64,000 nt of DNA from Blastocladiella emersonii ATCC 22665. Lineage: Eukaryota > Blastocladiomycota > Blastocladiomycetes > Blastocladiales > Blastocladiaceae. The notes under the pieces are model-generated. The model worked only from the letters and a program-made list of their open reading frames with translations. It was not told the DNA's origin and searched no databases. The DNA lies in NCBI GenBank assembly GCA_025594325.1, contig JANHCV010000011.1, forward strand, positions 868,001-932,000. The letters run 5' to 3'. A program made the translations under genes and the position numbers. Positions within the stretch are counted from its first letter, which is position 1. The number at the start of each line of letters is the position of its first letter. Shown here piece by piece: positions 12,101 to 22,700 of this stretch.

Positions 12101-12532
12101 GCCCATCCAACGGTCATCTGGTGCCAGTCGCCCGTGCTCGCCGCGCTCGTCGCACGCGCCATAGCGACCACGACGGATTTCGTAGTCGTTGACGCGGCGT
12201 CGCCAAATCTTGAGCTTGCTTCGCGCGCCTTGATCGAGTTCAACGAGGGAACGCCGCGTACGGCTGCCATCGTTCTCTCGCTCAACGCCGAGGACGGGTC
12301 CGTTCTCAACGCGCCGATCTTCCCTGCGCGGGTCAGGGAGGTCGACCAGGTTATCTTCGTGCACCCGATCGTTGGCGACGACGCCGACGACGCGCTCAAG
12401 CTCGTCCGCCGCGCAATCCGCATCCTCCGGCTCCAGGACGCGGCCTACCGGTGGCTCGTCGCCAAGGACACGGTTGAGGAAAAGCTCATGCAGCCGATCA
12501 TGGCCAAGTATGGGTTCGGGAAGGACGAGTAG
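9175..12532 (+). pseudogene. SNF2-like protein, tandem copy 2, one in-frame nonsense codon
   Basis: Homologous to copy 1 along its whole length and with the intron at the same place and phase (9701-9761, GTGCGT...CTAG, joining QP to DLFLG). The N-terminal tail is acidic with an AT-hook-like KRGRPSKK. The reading frame is open except for one TAG at 11081-11083, where copies 1 and 3 read GSY and ERY; the same frame then continues open to 12532. Read through, it would have about 1098 residues. As written, translation would end after about 615 residues, before most of the helicase-C-like part. The ATPase motifs are degenerate as in copy 1. It could be a recent pseudogene, a stop read through, or a base-call error; the otherwise clean frame argues the change is recent. 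Confidence 0.65.
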
Positions 12533-12762
12533 CGCAGAGATTTGATTGTATGAATCCCATTTTTTCTTTTAAATGATCCGAGCGGGCCGTCGGCATGAGG
12601 AGTGCAGCGCGTTGAGAGAAGGGAACGACGCGTTGGGATATCATGTGACGGGCGCGAGACAATATTTGCGGAAGAGTGACTCCCGATCAGGCGGCGCATC
12701 GAGTCGGGCAAGGCGGCCGATTCTCCTCTTGCTCTCAGTCCCTCCACTAGCCCATGTATCTG

Positions 12763-12788
12763 ATGAAGTAAAACTTGCTGCAATTGAT
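12763..12788 (+). promoter_or_regulatory. conserved upstream block, pseudo-SNF2 copy 3
   Basis: CATGTATCTGATGAAGTAAA then ACTTGCTGCAATTGA, before ATG 12803. About 120 bases upstream (12628 onward) are ACGCGTTGGGATAT and CATGTGACGGGCGCGAGACA, shared with copies 1 and 2. Confidence 0.6.
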
Positions 12789-12802
12789 TCCGGATTACCA
12801 AC

Positions 12803-15800
12803 ATGACTGCTGGACCTGCGCCGCCGCGCCGAACTTCGGCTCGGCTGCAGGCCAAGGCTGCCGCGCCGCTCGAGTCCAGCGTCGATCCTGTTGCCGAGCA
12901 TGAATCGGCTTCTCCTGCTTCTCCGGCCACTGCTGCTCTTTCTCCGGCCGAACTTGCGCCTTCTCGCAAGCGTCCTCGTGTGGCGCGCCGCGACCCTGTG
13001 CCGGCGGAACCCGCTGCCGAGGTGGTTTCTCTGCTTTCCGACGACGAACCCGCGATCGACGATGCCAAACCCGTTGCTTCCGCTCCTCCTCGCTCAAAGC
13101 GTCCCCGTGTGACGCGCCGCAAGGCCGCTCAACCCGACGACGAGAGCGACGCGTTTGAGCCCATGAGCGAGGACGACGACGAGCCGCTCGTTGTCGAGGC
13201 GCCGGCCCCGCGCGCCGTCAAACGTGGTCGAGCGGCACCCAAGGTTACCAATCCCGCTGCACCGGTTCCGCAGGCGCCCGCCGCCGTCGCTACGGGCTCG
13301 ATCGATGCTCCCGCTCCCGCCATCTTCACCACCTCGCAATCGCCCGAGTACCACGCGGCTCGCCTGCACGCCGAACGTGTCGCCTGCGGTTGGTGGATCC
13401 CGTTCGACGCTGCGCAGTGCCTCGACTCGCGCGGCGAGCGGCTCAAGGAGACGCCCGACGGCCTCGCCCCCGAGGCCGACGTCGCCGCCTGGATCAACAA
13501 CCCGACCACGCAGTTTGGTCAGCCAGGTACGCACACATCACGGCCGACTGAACGAGATGAGCGAACTGACCCGATTTCTCTTCTAACAGACCTGTTCCTC
13601 GGCTCGGACACCGTCGTGCTTGCCCATCGGCTCCCAATGCCCGAGGATTGCTTTGACGAGCAGCACGCTTGGCTCGACCCTGCCTGCCCCGTGATCGCCG
13701 AGGTCACTGCGCACCGCGAGGCCATCTTCCGCCTCGAACGTGGTCACTACGAGGGCAACAATCCGAATCGCGAGGTCGAACCACGCGCGGTCGAATGCGT
13801 CAACTACCGGGCCGTTGTGAACCCCGAGCGGTACGACCCGTCGCGCAAGTACTCGCTCAATGACTTCATGTCCAATATCGAGGAAGATCCGTTCTTCACC
13901 CACCGTCACCGCCAAAAGTGGAGCATCCTGAAAAATTCGGGCCGCATCGTTGCGATGAACGTCTTCACGCTTGCTGGTACCCCCAGCTTCTCGGTCCGGG
14001 ATCGTGGGCCGACGGTTGGATTCAGCAGACTTCCGCCCGGCTCGCTCAACTTCAAGGCCCCGTGGGCTCGCACGGCGGGCGCGCTCTCATGCCAGCCGGT
14101 CGCGAGCTTCCGCCGCGACCTTTCGTCGATCTCGACCCGAGCATGCTCCCGTACATCCGACTCGTGCTGCGTCCGGTCTGCGGCGAGCGGTACCCCAACT
14201 CGGGCTCGCAGTTCAAGTACCAGCTCGGCGTGTACCTGCGCGCTGATAAGGCGAACCGCGACCTGTGTGACCCCGCTCGGCGCTCGGCGACGCGCGCCGT
14301 CCTCCGCAAGCTGTTCCGCATCTACCACCCGACCATGACCAGAGACAAGGACGCCGAGCTGCTTCCCGTTCCGCTCGTCGGCGACGGAACCCCGTCGTCG
14401 CCGGAACTTTTGGACTGGCTCGCCGAGCTCGAGACGAGCAAGGCAGCTCGCACGCTTTCCTTCGCGTCTTCACGCGCTCGCTCGGAGCCGTACTTCCGCC
14501 TTGGCCCCGGCGGCATGGTGTTCAACTATCTCACGGGCGAGTTTGCCTCGACGTGCCCGCCGTCGTGGCTGCTTCCGCTTCCCGAGTTGGAACACCTCGA
14601 GGTCCGTGCCGCACTCGTTCGCGGGCCGAGCGACACGCCCGACCTGCTTGCAACCCTTTTCGCGTCTGCGGCGCCAGACGTTTCGGCCGTCCAAGCAGAA
14701 CTAGGCGATGATGCCGCTGCTCTCGTCCCCTCTCGTGCAACGCTCGTCCTTCTTCCGTCGGGATCCGTCGTTGACAAGTGGTACATGATGGCGCAGCGCG
14801 ACCTTGAACCTACGCCGCGCATTGTGCGGCTGCGGAACGCGGATGACCATTCCGCCGTGACATGGCAGGAAGTCGCCGACGCCGACGTTGTGCTCGCCAG
14901 TGTGAGCTTCCTTGTCGAACGGTATCGCTACGCGGTCGTGAGCGAGATTGGCGGACGGGACGGGTTCTCGTTGTTGCCTTCGCGGGTCCCTCACCTACAT
15001 GTGGGCCTAACAGAAGATGCGTCTTGGTCTGCAGTGCGCGAGTTCGAGTCGATGCTCAAGAATCTTACCCGTAGCATCGTCGAGGACGGGCTTCTTGCTG
15101 GCGCAAAGCACGAGTCCATTGACCATAAGGGCAACGTGGGCCGCCCGATTCTCGAGGGCTTCGTCTACCGCCGCATCGTGGTCGCGATGCGGCAGTACGA
15201 CTACAACTCCTCCTTCCTCGCCGAATACTGCCAGGGCCTTCGCGCCGGACTCATGATCGGTTTCTACGACGAGTCTCAGCCGATTTCGACCGACGTCTTG
15301 CACAAGCGGCTTCGCCCCGTCATCAATTGCCACCTACCTCGCGACGTTCATGTCGCCAAGCTGTTCGTCGACCAGTTCGCCCGCCAGCTTCCTCCGACGA
15401 TCGTTTGGCACAGCGTCCAGCTCATACGCAGTCTTCCCGCGCTTGCTGACGCTCCTTCCGAGATCACTGGCCATCAACTCGCTTCGCGCCAGTCGCCGCT
15501 GCTTTCGCCCACCGTTTCACGGCTCGGCGCTATGTTTTGCGGTCGTGTCGAGCCCGGTGAGCACACAGTGGCCGATCTTGTAGAGCACGCGGCGGCCGAG
15601 CTTCGTCAATACGTGCCGCCAAAGGACGTTTCGTGGCCCTTGTCGCTTGGCCTTACCCGCGACGACCTCCACACGCCCCCGCCTCCTCCGGCGCCCCCGG
15701 CGCTGCCCCAGCGGCCGCACGGCTCCCATCACTGGTCGAAGAAACAGCGGAGGCGGTGGTACCGCGATAACTTGTACCGCGCCTATTACACCCTTTCGAC

Positions 15801-16431
15801 TCCGCTCCCGCCGCCCGGGCCCAGCGTGCCCTTCTTCGCGCTCGTCCAGCTACTCGTCGAGGCGCGCGCCGCGCTCGCTGCCGGCGTGACCTCGGTCCAG
15901 GTGCCGGGCCCGGCTTCGGAGGAGCTTGCTGACTACGGCGTCAAGATCGAGGCCATCGCGAAGCTCTTGCAGACCGATCGTGGTGCTCGTCGTCCCGCGG
16001 TGATCTGGTGCCAGTCGCCCACGCTCGCGGCACTGATCGCGCGCGCCATCGCCAAGACGACCGACTTGAACGTCATTGACGCGGCCTCGCCCAACATGGC
16101 GCTCGCGAACCGCGCCTTCACCGAGTTCGACCAGGCCTCGCAGCAGGCACTTCTACAGGCTGACGCCATCGTCCTCTCGCTCAACTCGCAGGACGGGTCC
16201 GTGCTCAAGGCGCCCATCTTCCCGGCGCGGCTCAAGGAGATCGAGCAGATGATCTTCGTCCACCCGATTGTTGGCGAGGACGAGGCCGAGACGCTCAAGC
16301 TCGTCGACCGCGCGGTCCGCATCTCGAACCTCTCCGATCTCAAGTACCGCTGGCTCGTGGCCAAGGACACGGTCGAGGCGCAGCTCATGCAGCCGATCAT
16401 GGCCAAGTACGGTTTTACGGCCGCCGAGTAG
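12803..16431 (+). pseudogene. SNF2-like protein, tandem copy 3, one-base frameshift
   Basis: Third homologue, with the intron at 13527-13589 (GTACGC...CTAACAG). Its N-terminal tail is longer than in copies 1 and 2: KRPRVARR and KRPRVTRRKA units alternate with acidic runs. The frame is open from 12803 until about 14081-14088, where GCGCTCTCATG replaces the 12-base GACCTGCTCATG of copy 1: one base is missing. The correct continuation is in another frame and stays open to 16431 (about 780 codons). The conserved C-terminal part includes VIWCQSPTLAALIARAIAKT, KDTVEAQLM and MAKYGF. Either a recent frameshift or an assembly error; resequencing would decide. Translation as written ends soon after the break and lacks all SNF2-like motifs. 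Confidence 0.65.
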
Positions 16432-16433
16432 CC

Positions 16434-16513
16434 AGCTGATCACGGCCAAGTACGGGTTCGCGCAGGTCGAGTCGCCGATCGTGGTCAAGTCCGGTTTCGC
16501 GCGGACCGAGTAG
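16434..16513 (+). repeat. duplicated copies of the C-terminal coding tail
   Basis: After the stop of copy 3 the last coding words recur twice in another frame: QLITAKYGFAQVE and then PIVVKSGFARTE followed by TAG, against QPIMAKYGFTAAE at the true end. This looks like a short tandem duplication of the 3' coding end that now lies beyond the stop. Confidence 0.6.
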
Positions 16514-16702
16514 TGTTTCTTCCTGTTTTTATTTGTCAATGTATCGATTTGTTTGTTTCATTCACTTCCCGGGGTGCTTCTCGAGTCTGCCGGCCGAGTT
16601 GCCGCGTGGACGCGTCGCAATATCACGTTTCTGCCCCGCCCCGCAAGACATTTGAGAGACATGTGATAAATCTCGTGTATTAACCAAAACCGTTCCAATC
16701 AC

Positions 16703-19700
16703 CTACTCCCGCGCATCCACGTCCATGGCGTCCTCGTCCTCCTCGTCCTCATCGTCGTCGCTCTCGTCCTCGCCCGGCGCGACCTTGACTGCGAACTCGA
16801 ACTCCTGGTCGCAGCCGAGGTACGAGTCGCACATGAGGTACATGGTGAGCTTGTGGCTGCCCTCGCGCGGGACGACGAAGTCGACGCGGGTGCGGAGCTC
16901 GCGGGGCACCGTGACGCGCTTGATGCCGTACAGGGCGCGCTTGGCGACGTCGCCGATGACGAGCCACCAGTTCTCCTGCTTCTCGCCGGGGAACTGGGGC
17001 GCGACGACGGGCGCCTGGCCGAGCGTGTCGTCGTCCTCGTCGCCGTCGCGGCGGATCGTGACGACGACGGGCGCGGGCGCGTTGGCGACCACCTCGTCGT
17101 CCTCATCCTGGCCGGTCGGCGCGTCGAACTCGACCTCGAGCCCCGGGTACGCGTTGACGAACTCGATGATCTGCTTGGTCTGCGGCGGGGTGTACGCCGA
17201 GAACAGGTCCGTCTGCGCGTCCTCGTCGAGGTCCATGAGGTCAAACACGGACTCGACGCCCGCGTCGCGGAACCGCGGGAGCGCGGCGCGCGCCACGTTG
17301 GGCAGCTGGAGCAGCGCCGAGTCCTTGTCCCACAGACCCTGCACGCACATCTGGCACAGCTCCATGGCGGCGAGCGCGACGGGGAGCCAGCCCTGGCTCG
17401 CGATCACGTCGACGGCCGCGTACAGGAGCGGGACCGCGAGCGCGAGGATGGCGCGGAGGTCGGCGGCGAGGTCGCGCGGTAGGGCGACGCGCGCGAAGTG
17501 CGCCTGCAGGAGGATGTGCGTTTTGACGTGCGGGTCGTTGAAGTCGGCGTCCTCGCCGAGCTTGCACGTGCACGCGCGCTCGTACAGGGTGCGCAGGCGC
17601 GCGTAGTCGGCCTTGCGGATCGGGACGCGGACGCCGTCGCCAAACTCGACTGCATGCGAGAGCACGTCGAGGAGGCCGCGCAGCTTGGTGCCCTCGGTGA
17701 TGGACAGCGCGAACATGTCGACCGACTCGGTGGACACGGCGTAGTACGCCGCGATCATGCCGAGGTTGAGCGGGACGAGGTCGTCGTCCATGTCGCCCTC
17801 GACGGCGATGCACTTGGACTTGGCGAGGTCGCCCGCCGCGCCCTCGACGAGGTCCGACAGGAACGCCGACAGGTCCTCCTCGGTGACGCCCGTGAGCCCG
17901 TAGTAGTTGGGGTTGAGCGTCATGCGGCGGTACATGAACGTCCAGGTCAGGTAGTCGACGGCCTCCTGCTTGTTCTCGACCGTCTTGGTCACGACCTCGG
18001 TGTTGAGGTGGTCGAGGAACGAGTGCTGGTCGAGCAGCGACTCGACGACGAGCGGCTCGTTGAGGTACCGCTTGTAGTACTCCTTCTTGGTCGTGGTCGT
18101 CATGAGGTGGGCGCGCGTGGTGCCGCGGCCGAGCATGTGCAGCACGTCCGCGACCGGGTAGTCGATGTGCATGTGCGACATGCCGTCGTAGTACGACGTC
18201 CCGAGCACGATGACGTGGCAGCACTGCAGCTGCTCGAGGTGCCACGCGGCCGCGCGTGTCGCGAGCAGAACCTGGATCGACCCCGAGTTGAACAGCGTGT
18301 GCATGATCTCGAGCTCGCGCGCCGTCATGAACTCGTCGACCCACCCAACGCCGTAGTTCTCGAGCGACTCGCGCAGGTCCTTGTCGGCGAGCCCCGCCAC
18401 GAGCTTCTGGAACGCCTGCGAGTCGGCGCTGACCTGGAGCCACGACTGCTCGGGCGCGAGCCAGCTGGCGAGCTCGGCGGCCACGGTCGCGCACGACTCC
18501 TGGTCCGCGACAAACACCATGGCCTGCTGGCCGCGCTCGAGGAGCGCGAGCTGCGTGTAGGTCGGCTTGATCATGGCGAGGACGAGCGACGCGGGGTCGT
18601 TGGTGGACTGCGCCTGGATCGTGATGGGCAGCGGCTGCGGGCGGGTGCTGGGCGCAAAGTTGTAGACGTGGGCGGGCGCGCACCCGATCCAGTCGGCGAG
18701 GTCCTTGGCGTTGGCGATGGACGCGCCGAACCCGACCATGCGGATGCGCGGCTGGCCGTCGGCCTCGCGCTGGCCCGAGATGAACCGCATGCGGCTGCAC
18801 GCGATCTCGACCGTGACGGAGACGGCGGGGTCGGTCATGAGGTGCAGCTCGTCGGCGACGAACAGCCACACGTTGTACACGTTCTTGCGCTGGCGCCACC
18901 GGCGCGACATGGCGTCCCAGTGCTCGGCGGTGGCGATGATGATGTCGCCGTGCTCGAGGAGCTGCATGTCGCGCGTCGTCTGGCCCGTGAGCAGCACCAC
19001 GTTGTGGTCCTCGAACTTGGCCGACCACTGGCGGAACCGGATCTTGGCGATCGACTCGTACGGCGCCATGTACACGATGCGCTGGTGCGACTGCCGGTCC
19101 GCGTGGTACAGCGCGCGCAGCACCGCCCACTCGGCGCAGTACGTCTTGCCCGACCCGGGCGGCGCGCACACGAGCGCGTTCTCGTCGGTCATGTACAGCG
19201 AGTGGAACACCTGCGTCTGGATCGAGTTGAAGAAGTCGACGGGGAACAGCGCCGCGTGCTTGCCGAGCGTGGACACGGGCAGGGGCTGCAGGTCGAGTAC
19301 CTCGGTCGGCGGCGCGAACTTGGCGGGCAGCAGCAGGTTGCGGAACGAGAGCGCCATGCGCGTCTCGGAGTGGAGCCACGAGTCGCTGACGACGCTGATG
19401 AAGTAGTTGGGCGCGAGCGGCTCGAACAGCGGCACCGTGAACGAGAGCGTGTGGTCGTCGGTCGCGTAGCGGGCGCGCAGCACAAAGTACTCGTGGTACA
19501 GGAGCTGCTCGTCGTCCACGTCGCTGACCCAGACCCAGAAGCCCTGGGCGCGGCCGTGCACCTTGTCGTCCCACTGGAAGTCGGGCGACAGCGTGAGGTC
19601 GATCTTGATGAGGCTGCGGCTGACGGGGACGACCTGGGTGCCGACCTCGATGCGCGGGACCTGGTGCACGTAGCGGTGGATGGTGCGGCCGAACCGGGTC

Positions 19701-22700
19701 GCGCCGACGTGCTCGCCGAGCTCCTCGGGCGTGAGGTCGAGGTACCGCTCGAAGCTGAGGTCCTTGCGCTCGATGCGCTTGATGATCTCGGCGGGCATGT
19801 TGCGGAACTGGCGGAGCGGCGTCATGCTGGACCACTGGCGGCGCTCGACCATCTTGCACGCGTCGAGGCACACGCGCGCGAGCTGCGCCCACCCGCGGCG
19901 CATGGCCATCTCGAACAGGGCGCGGAACAGGCGCTGCGCCGACTGCGTCACGTACACCATGTCGGCCATGAGCGAGAACCCGTCGAGCTGCAGCTGGCTG
20001 ATGTGCGCCTGCAGGAGCACGTTGATCTTGGCCGTGGGCTCGTCGGGGTTCTCCTTGAGCGGGATCGGCACGCGCTCGCTGAGCTTCTGCACCTCCATCT
20101 TCTCCTCCTCGCGCACGGGGATGTACTTGAACTCGGAGCTGAGCGCGAACACGCGGAACAGGTCGATGAGCGTCGACTGCGGCCGCAGCTGCTGGTGGTA
20201 CAGCGCCATGGACGGGAACGCAATGTAGTAGTGCGCCGCGATCCGCCCGAGCTCGGTGCTGGCCACCTTGCCCGTGCGCCGGTCGTACTTGACCATGAAG
20301 TTCTTCTCGAGCAGCGCGAGCGCCGAGTGCACCATGTCGGTGCGCCGCTGGAGCAGCGACGGGTCGGCCTCGACCTCGCCGATCGGGATCCCGTAGATGC
20401 CCGGCGCGCGGCGCATGCGCACGTGCAGGTACGTGTACGACATCCACTCGACGGCCTCCTGGCGCGACGCAATGGACCCGAGGACGAGCTCGCCGTTGAG
20501 CGTGTCGGCGAGGCGCGACACGAGCTGCGACTCGATGGGCAGCTGGGTGTTGAGCAGCGACAGGTAGAACTGGAGCTCCGTGTGCGTGGTGACGATGATG
20601 CCCTCGCCGAACGTGTCGTACTGCGGGCGGCCGGCGCGCCCGAGCATCTGCAGCACGTCCTGCGGGCTGAGCTCGACCCACTTGCCCTTTTCGGGGTTGT
20701 AGACCTGGGTGCCCTTGATGATGACCGTGTGCGCGGGCAGGTTGACGCCCCACGCGAGCGTGGCCGTCGAGCACAGCACCTGCACGTGGCCGTCGGCGAA
20801 CAGCTCCTCGACGAGCGTGCGGTCCGCGCGCGACATGCCGGCGTGGTGGATGGCGATGCCGTAGGGGAGCACCTCCTTGAGGTCCTTGTCGGTGGCCGTC
20901 TCGGCCTCGGTCTTGAGCACCTCGCGGCTCAGCTCCTTGGCGATCATGGACCCGATGGTGCCCTGCTCGATGGCCATGTCGCGCAGCATCTTGGCCGTCT
21001 TGGCTGTGTCCTTGCGCGAGTGGACGAAGACGAGCACCTGGTTCTTGCCCATCTCCTCGGCGACCTTCTCGTAGGTGACCTGGTTCATGACCTGGAACCG
21101 CTTGAGCGCCTTCTTCTCGGTGATGCCAATGTACTGCTGCTGGAGCGGGCACGGGCGGTAGCTCGAGTCGAAGAAGTAGAGCCCGGACGCCTTGACGCGC
21201 ATGAACGAGGCCACGTCGTGGTAGTTGGGCAGCGTGGCACTGAGCCCGACGAGCCGGACGTGGTCGCGCGTCGCCTCGATGTGGCGCAGCGTGCGCGCGA
21301 CGATCGCCTCGATGACGGGCCCGCGGTCGTCGTGCAGCAGGTGCACCTCGTCGATGATGATGAGCCGCACGAGCGCCGTGTACGAGCGGTCGGTGCCCTT
21401 GCGCGTGATCACGTCCCACTTCTCGGGCGTCGTGACGATCATCTGCGTGTCCTGGAGCTGCTGCTTGTTCATCTGCGCGTCGCCCGTGAGCTCGCCGACC
21501 TTGATGCCGAACGGCGCGAGCCGGTTGCCGAAGTTACCGACCATCTCCTGGACGAGCGCCTTCATGGGCGCGACGTAGACGATCTTGAACGCGTCGAGGT
21601 TGATGCGGCCCGTCTTCTCGTCGAGGTAGTGCTTGATGAGCCCGAGCACCGTGAGCATGGCCGAGTTGGTCTTGCCGGCGCCCGTGGGCGCGCAGATGAG
21701 CATGTTCTCGTCCTGCTCGAAAGCGGTGCGGTACAGCTGCGACTGGACGCGGTTGAGCGACTTGGTGTTGGGGAACGCGGCCTGGGCCCACTCGGGGAGG
21801 TCGGCGATCGGGACCAGCTTCTCGTCGGCGCCCATGGGCGGCGCCGTCGGCGCGGGCACGTGGATCTCCTCGTAGCCCTTCTTGGACCGCTTGAACGAGC
21901 CCTTGGGCAGCGCCACCTTCTTGTTGGTCATGGTGTGCGCGCCATGCGCGAACGCCATGGACTCGAGGTCGACGGTCGACTTGGGCGCGACGAGGTCGGC
22001 GGCAGCGGCAGCAGCGGGTGCGGACGCGTCGGCGGCAGCAGAGGCGCCGCGCTTCTTGCCGCGCTTGGCCGGCGCGCCGTCCACGTCCATGGGTGTTGGC
22101 CCGGCTCCCCGCGACGCGAGGCCGAGGTCGGCGAGCAGGCCGTCGAGACCCTCTTGCCGGATCTCGGCGAAGATGGCCTCGCGCTCCTTGTCGGAGGCGG
22201 CCTTCGCGAGGCGGGTGCAGTGGAAGATGGGGCGGGCGTTGGCGGTGAGGAGCTTGACGAGGTCAAAGTGCGAGTATTCGAAGAGGTCCATGAGGGCGTT
22301 CTCGGTCTCGCGGGCCGACGGCGACTCGGCAAGGATCTCGAAGGCGCGCGCGGTCTTGGCCTGGGCGACGTGCACGTCGCCGAGCGCGGCCGAGACCTTG
22401 CGCTGCAGCCACAGGGCGTCGACGTCGTGCGAGTTGAAGGCGAGCTGACGGCGCGACCGGTGGTCGTCGAGCACGACCTGCTCGGCGTCGTCGGGGATGA
22501 GGATGTCGGGGCCGGTCTCGGAGTCGGCCTGGTCGGCGGCCGCGGCACCCGCGCCGAGGGCCTGCGTGCCATCGACGTCGCGGTCGTCAGCGACCTCGAG
22601 GACCTCGAACGGGTCGGCCTCGTTCTCGCCCTCGAGGACGTCGGCCTCCATGTCCTCGTCGTCGTCGTCGTCCTCGAAGATGACGGCGACGCCGATCTGG

